A stretch of 40,797 nt of DNA from Acinetobacter beijerinckii CIP 110307. GTDB lineage: Bacteria > Pseudomonadota > Gammaproteobacteria > Pseudomonadales > Moraxellaceae. Of the stretch, positions 8,478 through 15,598 are shown piece by piece. The notes beneath the pieces were generated by a model that was not told where the DNA came from, made no database searches, and saw only the letters and a list, made by a program, of their open reading frames with translations. Every line of letters begins with the position of its first letter. The stretch's first letter is position 1. The translations under genes and the position numbers were made by a program. The stretch spans positions 1 to 40,797 of the forward strand of contig NZ_KB849766.1 of NCBI RefSeq assembly GCF_000369005.1, given 5' to 3'.

Positions 8478-8610
8478 GTCTCAAGCCTATTAAAAAAATA
8501 AAATTAACAACAAATGATCTGCCTTGTTGTTCGTGTTTAATTTTAACTGATTTAACACTTTAATTTGCTATTTATACTTTGTTTTTGAAATGGCTGCTTG
8601 TTTTGGTTAT

Positions 8611-8635
8611 AAAAAAAGGGCTGAAAATTCAGCCC
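8611..8635 (-). terminator. Terminator of aroP
   Basis: Stem GGGCTGAA / TTCAGCCC (8618-8625 and 8628-8635). Seven A residues on the plus strand just before it (8611-8617) become the T-tract for leftward transcription. It lies about 30 bases past the aroP stop. Confidence 0.85.
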
Positions 8636-8666
8636 CTATTCATCTACTACAATATTTATTTAAAAT

Positions 8667-10055
8667 TTACACATCGGCATTATATGCGACACTTGGTTGT
8701 GCGTTTCTCAACCTACGCTGCTTTAAGTAATATGCCAGCATTAAACAAAGAATCCATGCTGGAATCATCATCACGGCGATACGCATATCTGGAGTGAGTG
8801 ACATCACAACGAGAATACCAAGCATAAAAATGATGCAAAGATAATTGCTAAATGGATAAGCGATACTTGGGAATTTAGTGCTCTGCCCTTGTGTCTGCAT
8901 TGCTTTTCTGAACTTTAAATGAGTCCAAGAAATAACGATCCAGTTAATTACAATTGCTCCAACAACCAACATCATCAGTAAACCAAATGCTTTTTCTGGA
9001 AATGCATAATTTAACAACACACACAAAACGGTCACGAATGCCGACACTAAAACCGCATTGGTAGGAATACCATTTTTATTGATTTTTTCAAGAAATTTAG
9101 GTGCATTGCCTTGTTGTGCCAAACCTAATAACATGCGGCTACTGCAATAACTTGTCCCGTTATAAACTGAAACAGCAGCAGTCAAAATAACGAAGTTCAA
9201 CATCGTTGCCACACCATGGCTATCGAGTGAAGCAAATACCATAACAAAAGGACTACCGCCATTTGCCATTTGATTCCAAGGAAATAAAGCAAATAAAATA
9301 AATAATGTTGCGATATAGAAAATCAAAATACGATAAATAATTTGGTTAACAGCTTTAGGTAAAGTTTTGTCAGGATCACGCGCTTCAGCAGCCGTAATAC
9401 CAAATAGTTCAATCCCGCCAAAAGCGAAAATAATCACGGCCATTGCCATAACGAGACCTTCTACACCAAATGGAAAGAATCCACCTAATGCCCAAAGGTT
9501 ACTAATACTGGCTTGTGGCCCAGCAGTGCCTGTTGCAAGTAGATATGAACCAAACCCAATCATTGCCAAGATTGCTAAAATTTTGATGATAGAGAACCAA
9601 AATTCCATTTCACCAAAAAGCTTTACATGTAATAAGTTGATACCGTTTATCAATAAAAAGAAAGCCAAGGCTGAAGCCCATGTTGGTATTTCGGGCCACC
9701 AATACTGAATATAGAGTCCAATTGCACTCAATTCTGCCATACAGACTAAAATATTGAGTACCCAATAATTCCAGCCTGACATGAAGCCCGCAAATGCCCC
9801 CCAGTATTTATAGGCAAAATGACTAAAAGAACCACTGACAGGCTCTTGTACTACCATTTCACCTAACTGCCGCATCATTAGAAACGCAATTAATCCGGCA
9901 ATTGCATATCCTAAAATAACGGACGGTCCCGCAAGTTTGATTGATTGCGAAATACCAAGAAATAGTCCTGTACCAATCGCACCACCTAGCGCGATAAGCT
10001 GGATGTGCCGATTGCTTAAACCGTGTTGCAGGTTTCCTTGCTGTTGTTTTGACAT
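8667..10055 (-). CDS. aroP: Aromatic amino acid permease, AroP type
   Basis: A 462-residue amino acid permease of the APC superfamily with about twelve membrane helices. It follows E. coli AroP closely across its length: an N-terminal G-L-S-N-R-H-I-Q-L-I-A-L-G-G-A-I-G-T-G-L segment, then MRQLGEMVV, GSFSHFAYKYWG, SGWNYWVL, FGEMEFWF and RMLLGLAQQGNAPK. AroP proteins import phenylalanine, tyrosine and tryptophan by proton symport across the inner membrane. It is divergent from the fahA-maiA operon, so uptake and catabolism genes share a control region. An operator-like element sits 34 bases upstream of the start. The close relative PheP remains possible, but context favours a tyrosine/phenylalanine carrier either way. 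Confidence 0.88.
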   Translation of the reverse strand: MSKQQQGNLQHGLSNRHIQLIALGGAIGTGLFLGISQSIKLAGPSVILGYAIAGLIAFLMMRQLGEMVVQEPVSGSFSHFAYKYWGAFAGFMSGWNYWVLNILVCMAELSAIGLYIQYWWPEIPTWASALAFFLLINGINLLHVKLFGEMEFWFSIIKILAILAMIGFGSYLLATGTAGPQASISNLWALGGFFPFGVEGLVMAMAVIIFAFGGIELFGITAAEARDPDKTLPKAVNQIIYRILIFYIATLFILFALFPWNQMANGGSPFVMVFASLDSHGVATMLNFVILTAAVSVYNGTSYCSSRMLLGLAQQGNAPKFLEKINKNGIPTNAVLVSAFVTVLCVLLNYAFPEKAFGLLMMLVVGAIVINWIVISWTHLKFRKAMQTQGQSTKFPSIAYPFSNYLCIIFMLGILVVMSLTPDMRIAVMMIPAWILCLMLAYYLKQRRLRNAQPSVAYNADV

Positions 10056-10088
10056 ATGATTATTCTCATCCTTGTCACGTAATTTTTT

Positions 10089-10121
10089 TGTATTAAATTA
10101 CGTATATCATAAATTAATCAA
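10089..10121. promoter_or_regulatory. Two-box operator-like element at aroP
   Basis: Box TGTATTAAATTAC (10089-10101), 7-base spacer GTATATC, box ATAAATTAATCAA (10109-10121). The architecture (13-7-13) and spacer resemble the better-conserved element at 10218-10250. It lies 34-66 bases upstream of the aroP start codon, where a repressor would act. Confidence 0.45.
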
Positions 10122-10217
10122 GAATATCTAGCGTTGAAAGAAAAATAATTAATTTACTTTTCTCGTAACCGCGCATATAAACAGAAAATTCAATAAATAA
10201 CAATTATTATGAATAAT

Positions 10218-10250
10218 GTAATTTAATTACGTATTGCATAATTAAATTAT
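10218..10250. promoter_or_regulatory. Two-box operator-like element between aroP and fahA
   Basis: Two perfect 6-1-6 palindromes, GTAATT-T-AATTAC (10218-10230) and ATAATT-A-AATTAT (10238-10250), with centres exactly 20 bases apart and spacer GTATTGC between them. Read on the other strand, the element matches the one upstream of hpd at 15338-15370 almost box for box. The binding protein is unknown. Confidence 0.55.
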
Positions 10251-10408
10251 TTAAGTATGATATAAATCATAAAGCATCATTTTTTCACTGCTCACTGTAT
10301 GTCTCAAAGTCTTAAATAAAATTATATTTAGGACTTTCAACAAATTAAACAGTTGAGAAAAATTATTTAGATCGGTTTTTAAAAAATTAGAGACAAGGAA
10401 AGCAAATC

Positions 10409-11719
10409 ATGGCAAATCAATTAACATCTTTTCTTGAAATTGATCCGCAATCAGATTTCACAATACATAATTTGCCATATGGCATTTTTAGCGAAGAACC
10501 TAAAAGCACCAAGAAAGTTGGCATTGCAATCGGTGAATGGGTACTTGATCTTGCCCTGTTAGAGTCTGAAGGTCTTTTGAATCTTGAAGGAAATATAAAC
10601 TATTTCAATCAACCAACACTGAATCAATTTATCGAATCTGGTAAACAGAATTGGCAACATGTTCGCAAAACAATTCAGAGTTTACTTTCAGTAGATAATC
10701 CTATTCTTCAAGAAAATAGTGATTTGCGTAATCGTGTTTTATTCTCAAAAAATACCGTAACTTTACACCTACCAATTCAAGTGTCGGGCTATACCGATTT
10801 CTATTCATCTAAAGAGCATGCAACCAATGTTGGTACCATGTTTAGAGATCCTAAAAATGCATTATTGCCAAACTGGAGTGAGCTACCTGTTGGCTACAAT
10901 GGTCGTGCAAGTTCGGTGATTGTAAGCGGAACTGATATTGTTCGCCCATCAGGTCAAATTAAACTTCCAAATAATGAGCGCCCTGTATTTTCAGCAACAC
11001 GTAAGCTCGATTTTGAATTAGAAACAGCATTTATTATTGGAAAACCAACTCAGCTAGGTCAACCAATTTCAATTAATAATGCTTGGGATCATATTTTCGG
11101 AATGGTTTTACTCAACGACTGGTCTGCACGTGATATTCAACAGTGGGAATATGTTCCATTAGGTCCTTTTAATGCAAAAACCTTTGCGAGCGCGATTTCT
11201 CCATGGGTAGTGACAATGGATGCACTAGAGCCTTTCAAAGTTAAAGGGCCTGAACAACATCCAAAACCTCTTCATTATTTACAAGAAAATATTGCTACTA
11301 ATAGTTATGACATTCATCTGAGTGTCGAAGTGCAAACACCTGATTCAGAACAAACAGATGTCATTTGTGAAACCAATTTCAAATATATGTATTGGTCTAT
11401 GGCTCAACAACTTACACATCACACTATTGCTGGTTGTAATGTACAAGTTGGCGATCTAATGGGTTCAGGCACAATTTCTGGTTCTGCTGAAAATTCTTAC
11501 GGTAGCCTACTTGAATTAACATGGAATACGACAAAACCGCTCACACTTTCAAACGGTGAAAAACGTGGCTTTTTAGAAGATGGTGATCGCGTCATCATGA
11601 AAGGCTATTGTGAAAAAGATGGTATCCGTATTGGTTTCGGGCAAGTTGAAAATACCATTCTTTCTGCACATACATTTGACTTCAATGAAACTGAGGTTGA
11701 ACAGTATGAAACTGTATAG
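10409..11719 (+). CDS. fahA: Fumarylacetoacetase
   Basis: A 436-residue enzyme for the last step of tyrosine breakdown, cleaving fumarylacetoacetate to fumarate and acetoacetate. The N-terminal SH3-like domain (about 1-120) is followed by the FAH catalytic domain. The latter shows YTDFYSSKEHATNVGTMFR, with the metal-binding Asp and the catalytic His; R-P-V-F-S-A-T-R-K-L-D-F-E-L-E with the metal-binding acidic residues; and L-L-N-D-W-S-A-R-D-I-Q-Q-W-E-Y. Length is normal for the family. It is the first gene of an operon with maiA, whose start overlaps its last 14 bases, and the VOC gene. It is divergent from aroP. Confidence 0.95.
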   Translation: MANQLTSFLEIDPQSDFTIHNLPYGIFSEEPKSTKKVGIAIGEWVLDLALLESEGLLNLEGNINYFNQPTLNQFIESGKQNWQHVRKTIQSLLSVDNPILQENSDLRNRVLFSKNTVTLHLPIQVSGYTDFYSSKEHATNVGTMFRDPKNALLPNWSELPVGYNGRASSVIVSGTDIVRPSGQIKLPNNERPVFSATRKLDFELETAFIIGKPTQLGQPISINNAWDHIFGMVLLNDWSARDIQQWEYVPLGPFNAKTFASAISPWVVTMDALEPFKVKGPEQHPKPLHYLQENIATNSYDIHLSVEVQTPDSEQTDVICETNFKYMYWSMAQQLTHHTIAGCNVQVGDLMGSGTISGSAENSYGSLLELTWNTTKPLTLSNGEKRGFLEDGDRVIMKGYCEKDGIRIGFGQVENTILSAHTFDFNETEVEQYETV

Positions 11720-12338
11720 TTACTTTCGTAGCTCTGCTGCGTACCGCGTCCGAATCGCATTAAATCTTAAAAAATTGAGCTATGAAACCGAACCTGTTCA
11801 TTTAGTAAAAAATGAACAGTTGCTCGAAAGTTACAAAGCGATCAATCCAAGTCAACTGGTACCTGTACTTATTGATGATGCTCATACATTTTCACAATCC
11901 ATCAGTATTTTGGAATATTTGGAAGAGCAATATCCAACTCAACCTTTACTACCAAAAGACGTTATAGAACGCGCCAAAGTTCGTGCTTTTGCTCAATCGA
12001 TTGCCTGTGATATTCATCCAATAAACAACTTAAGAGTTTTGAAATATTTACAAAACGATCTTTCGTTAAATGATGAACAAAAGAAATATTGGTATCAACA
12101 CTGGATTGTCGAAGGCTTTAAAAGTCTCGAAGCACAATTAGAACATTCAAATGGGCAGTTTTGCTTTGGAACGCAACCCACTTTTGCAGATTGTTGTTTA
12201 ATCCCTCAAGTCTATAACGCGAAACGTTTTAAAGTTGATTTGAGTCCTTTTCCCAAAATTGAATCTATCTATCAACACTGTTTAACCATTCCTGCATTTT
12301 TACATGCTGTTCCAGAACAACAACCAGATTGGGAATAA
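11706..12338 (+). CDS. maiA: Maleylacetoacetate isomerase (zeta-class GST)
   Basis: The ATG at 11706 gives a 210-residue protein starting MKLYSYFRSSAAYRVRIALN, the zeta-class glutathione transferase signature. The open frame extends 32 codons further upstream, but that part lies inside fahA and does not match the family. The glutathione-binding thioredoxin-like domain covers residues 1-80 (SQSISILEYLEE includes the conserved Ser) and the helical domain about 88-210. It isomerises maleylacetoacetate to fumarylacetoacetate, the substrate of the preceding gene. Its start overlaps the end of fahA by 14 bases, so translation is probably coupled. Confidence 0.93.
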   Translation: MKLYSYFRSSAAYRVRIALNLKKLSYETEPVHLVKNEQLLESYKAINPSQLVPVLIDDAHTFSQSISILEYLEEQYPTQPLLPKDVIERAKVRAFAQSIACDIHPINNLRVLKYLQNDLSLNDEQKKYWYQHWIVEGFKSLEAQLEHSNGQFCFGTQPTFADCCLIPQVYNAKRFKVDLSPFPKIESIYQHCLTIPAFLHAVPEQQPDWE

Positions 12339-12355
12339 GATAAAAGGAGTTTTCT

Positions 12356-12904
12356 ATGAGCTTTGCAATTAAAAAAATTCATCATGTAGCATATCGCTGT
12401 AAAGATGCGAAGGAAACCGTAGAATGGTATAAACAAATGCTAAACATGGATTTCATTTTGGCGTTTGCAGAAGATCACGTACCTTCAACTAAAGCATTTG
12501 ATCCTTATATGCATTTGTTTCTTGATGCTGGTCAAGGAAATGTCTTGGCATTTTTCGAGCTTCCTACTCAACCTGAAATGGGTCGTGATGAAAATACTCC
12601 GCAATGGGTACAACATATTGCCTTTGAAGTGGAAGATCAAGCAACTTTGATGATTGCTAAGGAACATCTTGAATCTCAAGGCGTGAAAGTTTTGGGTGTC
12701 ACCAATCATGGTATCTTCCACTCAATTTACTTCTTTGATCCAAATGGACATCGTTTAGAATTGACCTATAACGATCGTCATGCCGATGCAAAAATTGCGC
12801 GTATTACCGAAGAAATGAAACTTGAAATGTTAGATGAATGGAGTCGTACCAAACGCGCACCACACCACACACATTTCTTACATGAGGATGAGCTAGGAGC
12901 ATAA
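12356..12904 (+). CDS. VOC-superfamily protein in the tyrosine operon
   Basis: A 182-residue protein with two beta-alpha-beta-beta-beta modules (about 5-70 and 85-140), as in glyoxalase I, fosfomycin-resistance and extradiol dioxygenase proteins. Likely metal ligands are His10 (or His9), Glu68, His87 and Glu135. Their spacing is close to the four metal ligands of E. coli glyoxalase I (5, 56, 74, 122), while His10-His87-Glu135 also fits a two-His-one-Glu site. It has a strong Shine-Dalgarno (AAAAGGAG) 17 bases after maiA and is the last gene of the operon, ending at a terminator. Context ties it to homogentisate breakdown, but its reaction is not known to me; detoxification or an accessory ring-cleavage step are both possible. 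Confidence 0.8.
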   Translation: MSFAIKKIHHVAYRCKDAKETVEWYKQMLNMDFILAFAEDHVPSTKAFDPYMHLFLDAGQGNVLAFFELPTQPEMGRDENTPQWVQHIAFEVEDQATLMIAKEHLESQGVKVLGVTNHGIFHSIYFFDPNGHRLELTYNDRHADAKIARITEEMKLEMLDEWSRTKRAPHHTHFLHEDELGA

Positions 12905-12933
12905 CTCTAAGCTCATTAGTCGATGTCTTATTG

Positions 12934-12974
12934 AATCGGTATTGAAGTCCCCTGACATCAATACCGATTTTTAT
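12934..12974 (+). terminator. Terminator of the fahA-maiA-VOC operon
   Basis: Perfect 12-bp stem AATCGGTATTGA (12934-12945) / TCAATACCGATT (12958-12969) around a 12-base loop, followed by TTTATT. Confidence 0.9.
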
Positions 12975-13106
12975 TGTTTTAATTTAAACATTCTATTTTT
13001 TATGTGATAAAACTAAATAGATGAATAGCGATATGCTTATACAATTCACCTATTTATATCATTCAAAAAGATGATTTCTATTTTACTGATCACTCAGGCA
13101 TGATGT

Positions 13107-13124
13107 GATCGAAATGGATCGATC
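13107..13124. promoter_or_regulatory. Palindrome upstream of the IclR-type gene
   Basis: GATCGA-AATGGA-TCGATC is a perfect 6-6-6 inverted repeat, 52 bases before the start codon. IclR-family proteins commonly bind palindromes of about this size in their own promoters, so it may be an autoregulatory site. No full copy is seen at aroP, fahA or hpd. Confidence 0.4.
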
Positions 13125-13175
13125 TACTGATAGTAAATGTATACGGCTTGAAAATAGCAAACTAAGGGTTATTGA

Positions 13176-13955
13176 ATGATTGAAGAAAAGTTATCTGGTG
13201 GAGTTCAATCTCTTGAGGTGGGTTTAGCTGTACTCAATGCGCTTTTAGAACATAATAAGCCGATTATTCTTAAAGATTTATCGAGCAAGCTAGATATGCA
13301 CCCAGCTAAAGTGCACCGCTATTTGGTTAGTCTCATCAGAATGAACTATGCAAAACAACTTGAAGCTGGTCAATATGCCTTAGGTGATCAAGCTTGGCGC
13401 TTAGGTTTAAGCTGTATTCAACATACTGATGTGCTACAGCTCGTTCAACATTTAATTTATGACCTGCAAAGCAAAATTGGTTGTGGCATTCAAATCAGTA
13501 AATGGTCGCCACAAGGTCCTTTGGTTGTGCAATCAATAGAATCTAATCACCCTATTTCTATTGTGACTAAAGTCGGTTCAATCATGCCTTTGGTCAACTC
13601 AGCAGCAGGTCGTGTTTTTGCGTCTTACCTTCCCGAAGCTGTTATTAAGCCGATGATGCAAAACGAGTGGGATAAAGCGTCTCAGAATGGGTATTCAGTT
13701 AAGCCTAAAAACTGGGATGATTTTCTAGCGTTAAAAGAAAATACTTTAGAACTCGGTATGGCAATCGCTCAAGGTGATTTACTTGTAGGGATAAATGCGG
13801 TTGGCTTACCCATTTTTAATGCACATCGCTCGATGGAATTCTGTATCGTGGCTTTAGATAGTGAAATGTTTTTACCTGTTCACAAAGGCAGTGAAAAACT
13901 GGAATTATTTAAACAGGAAGTAGCTCTGATCAATCAATATATTCAAACTCGATAA
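13176..13955 (+). CDS. IclR-family transcriptional regulator
   Basis: A 259-residue regulator. The N-terminal winged helix-turn-helix (about 12-70) has the pattern S-L-E-V-G-L-A-V-L-N-A-L then L-K-D-L-S-S-K-L-D-M-H-P-A-K-V-H-R-Y-L-V. The C-terminal IclR effector domain (about 85-255) includes G-S-I-M-P-L-V-N-S-A-A-G-R-V-F-A-S-Y-L. It lies between the fahA operon and hpd, so it most likely controls tyrosine/homogentisate catabolism, like HmgR of Pseudomonas, which is an IclR-type repressor sensing homogentisate. The effector cannot be read here. It has its own promoter region of about 270 bases with a palindrome at 13107-13124, and a CTAAGGG Shine-Dalgarno. Confidence 0.88.
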   Translation: MIEEKLSGGVQSLEVGLAVLNALLEHNKPIILKDLSSKLDMHPAKVHRYLVSLIRMNYAKQLEAGQYALGDQAWRLGLSCIQHTDVLQLVQHLIYDLQSKIGCGIQISKWSPQGPLVVQSIESNHPISIVTKVGSIMPLVNSAAGRVFASYLPEAVIKPMMQNEWDKASQNGYSVKPKNWDDFLALKENTLELGMAIAQGDLLVGINAVGLPIFNAHRSMEFCIVALDSEMFLPVHKGSEKLELFKQEVALINQYIQTR

Positions 13956-13970
13956 TGATTAGAGATAAAC

Positions 13971-14006
13971 AAAAAGCCAAGAATTTTATCTTGGCTTTTT
14001 TTTTTC
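13971..14006. terminator. Bidirectional terminator between the IclR gene and hpd
   Basis: Stem AAAAAGCCAAGA (13971-13982) / TCTTGGCTTTTT (13989-14000) with loop ATTTTA, and T-tracts in both directions, serving the convergent IclR-type gene and hpd. Confidence 0.9.
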
Positions 14007-14021
14007 GATAACTTTTATTTA

Positions 14022-15077
14022 TTATTTTGCTTCTAATACACCACGACGGATTTGATCGCGCTCTATAGATTCAAATAATGCTTTGAAGTTACCTTCACCA
14101 AAACCATCATCATCTTTCCGTTGAATAAACTCAAAGAAAACTGGTCCAAGCATGTTTTGCGAGAAAATCTGTAATAACAATTTTTTCTCACCTTCTTTGG
14201 TATTTCCATCCAGTAAGATACCGCGTTTTTGCAGTTCTTCTGTTGGCTCGCCATGCTCTGGTAAACGCTCTTTTAGCATTTCATAGTATGTTTCAGGCGG
14301 AGGTGTCATAAACTGAAGACCTAAGCCTTTTAACTTATCCCAAGTCGAAATTAAATCATCAGTGATAAATGCAATATGCTGAATCCCTTCACCATTAAAA
14401 TCAGCTAAGAATTCTGCAATTTGTCCATTCCCTTTATCTGAATCTTCATTCAATGGAATACGAATCATACCGTCAGGTGCTGTAAGTGCTTTAGAGGTTA
14501 AACCTGTGTATTCACCTTTAATATCGAAATAGCGAATTTCTTGGAAATTAAAAATTTTCTCGTAGAAATTTGCCCAATAATCCATACGGCCTTTATATAC
14601 ATTGTGCGTTAAATGATCAATTTCATTTAAACCTGCACCTTTTGGATTTTTATCTACATCATCAAAGAAAATAAAATCATTTTCATAAATATCCCGATCT
14701 ACAAGGAAAATTGGCATACCACCAATTCCTTTAATTGCAGGAATATTTAACTCCATTGGACCCGCTTGCGTGTACATTGGCTCTGCACCAAGTTCAATTG
14801 CATTTTTAAATGCTTTTGCTGCATCACGAGTTCTAAAACCCATCGCACAAGCCGAAGGACCATGTTCTTTGAAGAAGAATGAAGCATAAGATTCCGGCTG
14901 ATAATTCAAGATAATATTGATGTTACCTTGTCGCCATAAATAAACTTTTTTAGATTTATGTTTTGCAACTTTGGAAAAACCAATCGTCTCAAAAATTTGA
15001 TCTAATCCATTTTCCGTCGAAACAAATTCAATAAAAGCAAAACCACATAGTTCTAATGGGTTATCTAAAATGTCCAT
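14022..15077 (-). CDS. hpd: 4-hydroxyphenylpyruvate dioxygenase
   Basis: A 351-residue non-haem Fe(II) enzyme converting 4-hydroxyphenylpyruvate to homogentisate, the entry to the pathway finished by MaiA and FahA. The C-terminal VOC domain holds the iron ligands His155 ([13 protein letters not shown]), His234 ([11 protein letters not shown]) and Glu316 ([11 protein letters not shown]). The C-terminal gate helix region [15 protein letters not shown] is also intact. Length matches bacterial HPPDs. The ATG has an AAGGGAAA Shine-Dalgarno. It faces the IclR-type gene and shares its terminator. An operator-like array lies about 240-290 bases upstream, implying a long leader or control from a distance. 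Confidence 0.95.
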   Translation of the reverse strand: MDILDNPLELCGFAFIEFVSTENGLDQIFETIGFSKVAKHKSKKVYLWRQGNINIILNYQPESYASFFFKEHGPSACAMGFRTRDAAKAFKNAIELGAEPMYTQAGPMELNIPAIKGIGGMPIFLVDRDIYENDFIFFDDVDKNPKGAGLNEIDHLTHNVYKGRMDYWANFYEKIFNFQEIRYFDIKGEYTGLTSKALTAPDGMIRIPLNEDSDKGNGQIAEFLADFNGEGIQHIAFITDDLISTWDKLKGLGLQFMTPPPETYYEMLKERLPEHGEPTEELQKRGILLDGNTKEGEKKLLLQIFSQNMLGPVFFEFIQRKDDDGFGEGNFKALFESIERDQIRRGVLEAK

Positions 15078-15598
15078 CTAGTTTCCCTTATTTAGATAAA
15101 TTCATCCGTTTTAATTCTGCGCCCAATGTTTTATGCATAAGCATTTAAACTCAAACATAAATCATAACAACACAGCTTAATAGAAAAGGTAAAAGGCGTT
15201 TTATACATCTACTAAAGCGTCCTTGTTACACTTTTTCTTTCCATAACTGAGCCAACAGTGCTTTGAGAAATACCTTTCTCTGTATTGGCTCTCAACCATA
15301 TACCCATGCTACAAGAAAGAATTAATTTATGCAATACATAATTTAATTATGCATTATGTAATTATTAAATTTTATACTGACTTAAATTTAATTGATATTT
15401 CATTAGAATAAGGTCTTAAAATGATAAATTCCATATCAAAATTCAACAAAAGATAAAATGAGTAATAGCAAATAAATAAGACAATATTTTATTACTTTAA
15501 GAAGAGAATAATTCTCAAGTCTAACAATTCGTTACTTGTAGATCAGTTTGGTTCTTGGCATGGTTTGGATACTGCTTAATTATAGGAAAAAATTGTCT
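15078..15598. other. hpd / glutamate-synthase-like divergent control region
   Basis: About 520 bases without a supported gene. It contains the phased AT-rich array at 15318-15370 (listed separately), roughly midway between the two divergent genes. The last 50 bases could alternatively code an N-terminal extension of the glutamate-synthase-like protein from TTG at 15548 or ATG at 15560. Confidence 0.5.
15318..15370. promoter_or_regulatory. Phased three-box operator-like array upstream of hpd
   Basis: The central box CATAATT-T-AATTATG (15337-15351) is a perfect 7-1-7 palindrome. The flanking boxes AGAATTAATTTAT (15318-15330) and GTAATTATTAAAT (15358-15370) are imperfect. All three centres are 20 bases apart, with spacers GCAATAC and GCATTAT. 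The 15338-15370 part matches the reverse complement of 10218-10250. Confidence 0.55.

Larger units (their letters stand above)
10056..10408. other. aroP-fahA divergent control region
   Basis: A 353-base, strongly AT-rich gene-free stretch holding the promoters of both divergent units. It contains two copies of a two-box operator-like element (10089-10121 and 10218-10250, listed separately) and a small inverted repeat TCAAC/GTTGA near 10338-10357 upstream of fahA. The fahA Shine-Dalgarno AAGGAAAG is just before 10409. Confidence 0.6.

Noticed and set aside
9367..9708. Plus-strand open frame of 113 residues inside aroP
   Set aside because: Antisense shadow of a membrane-protein gene; composition reflects the reversed hydrophobic codons.
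11610..11705. N-terminal extension of maiA
   Set aside because: Lies inside fahA and does not match zeta-class GSTs, whose signature starts at the ATG at 11706.
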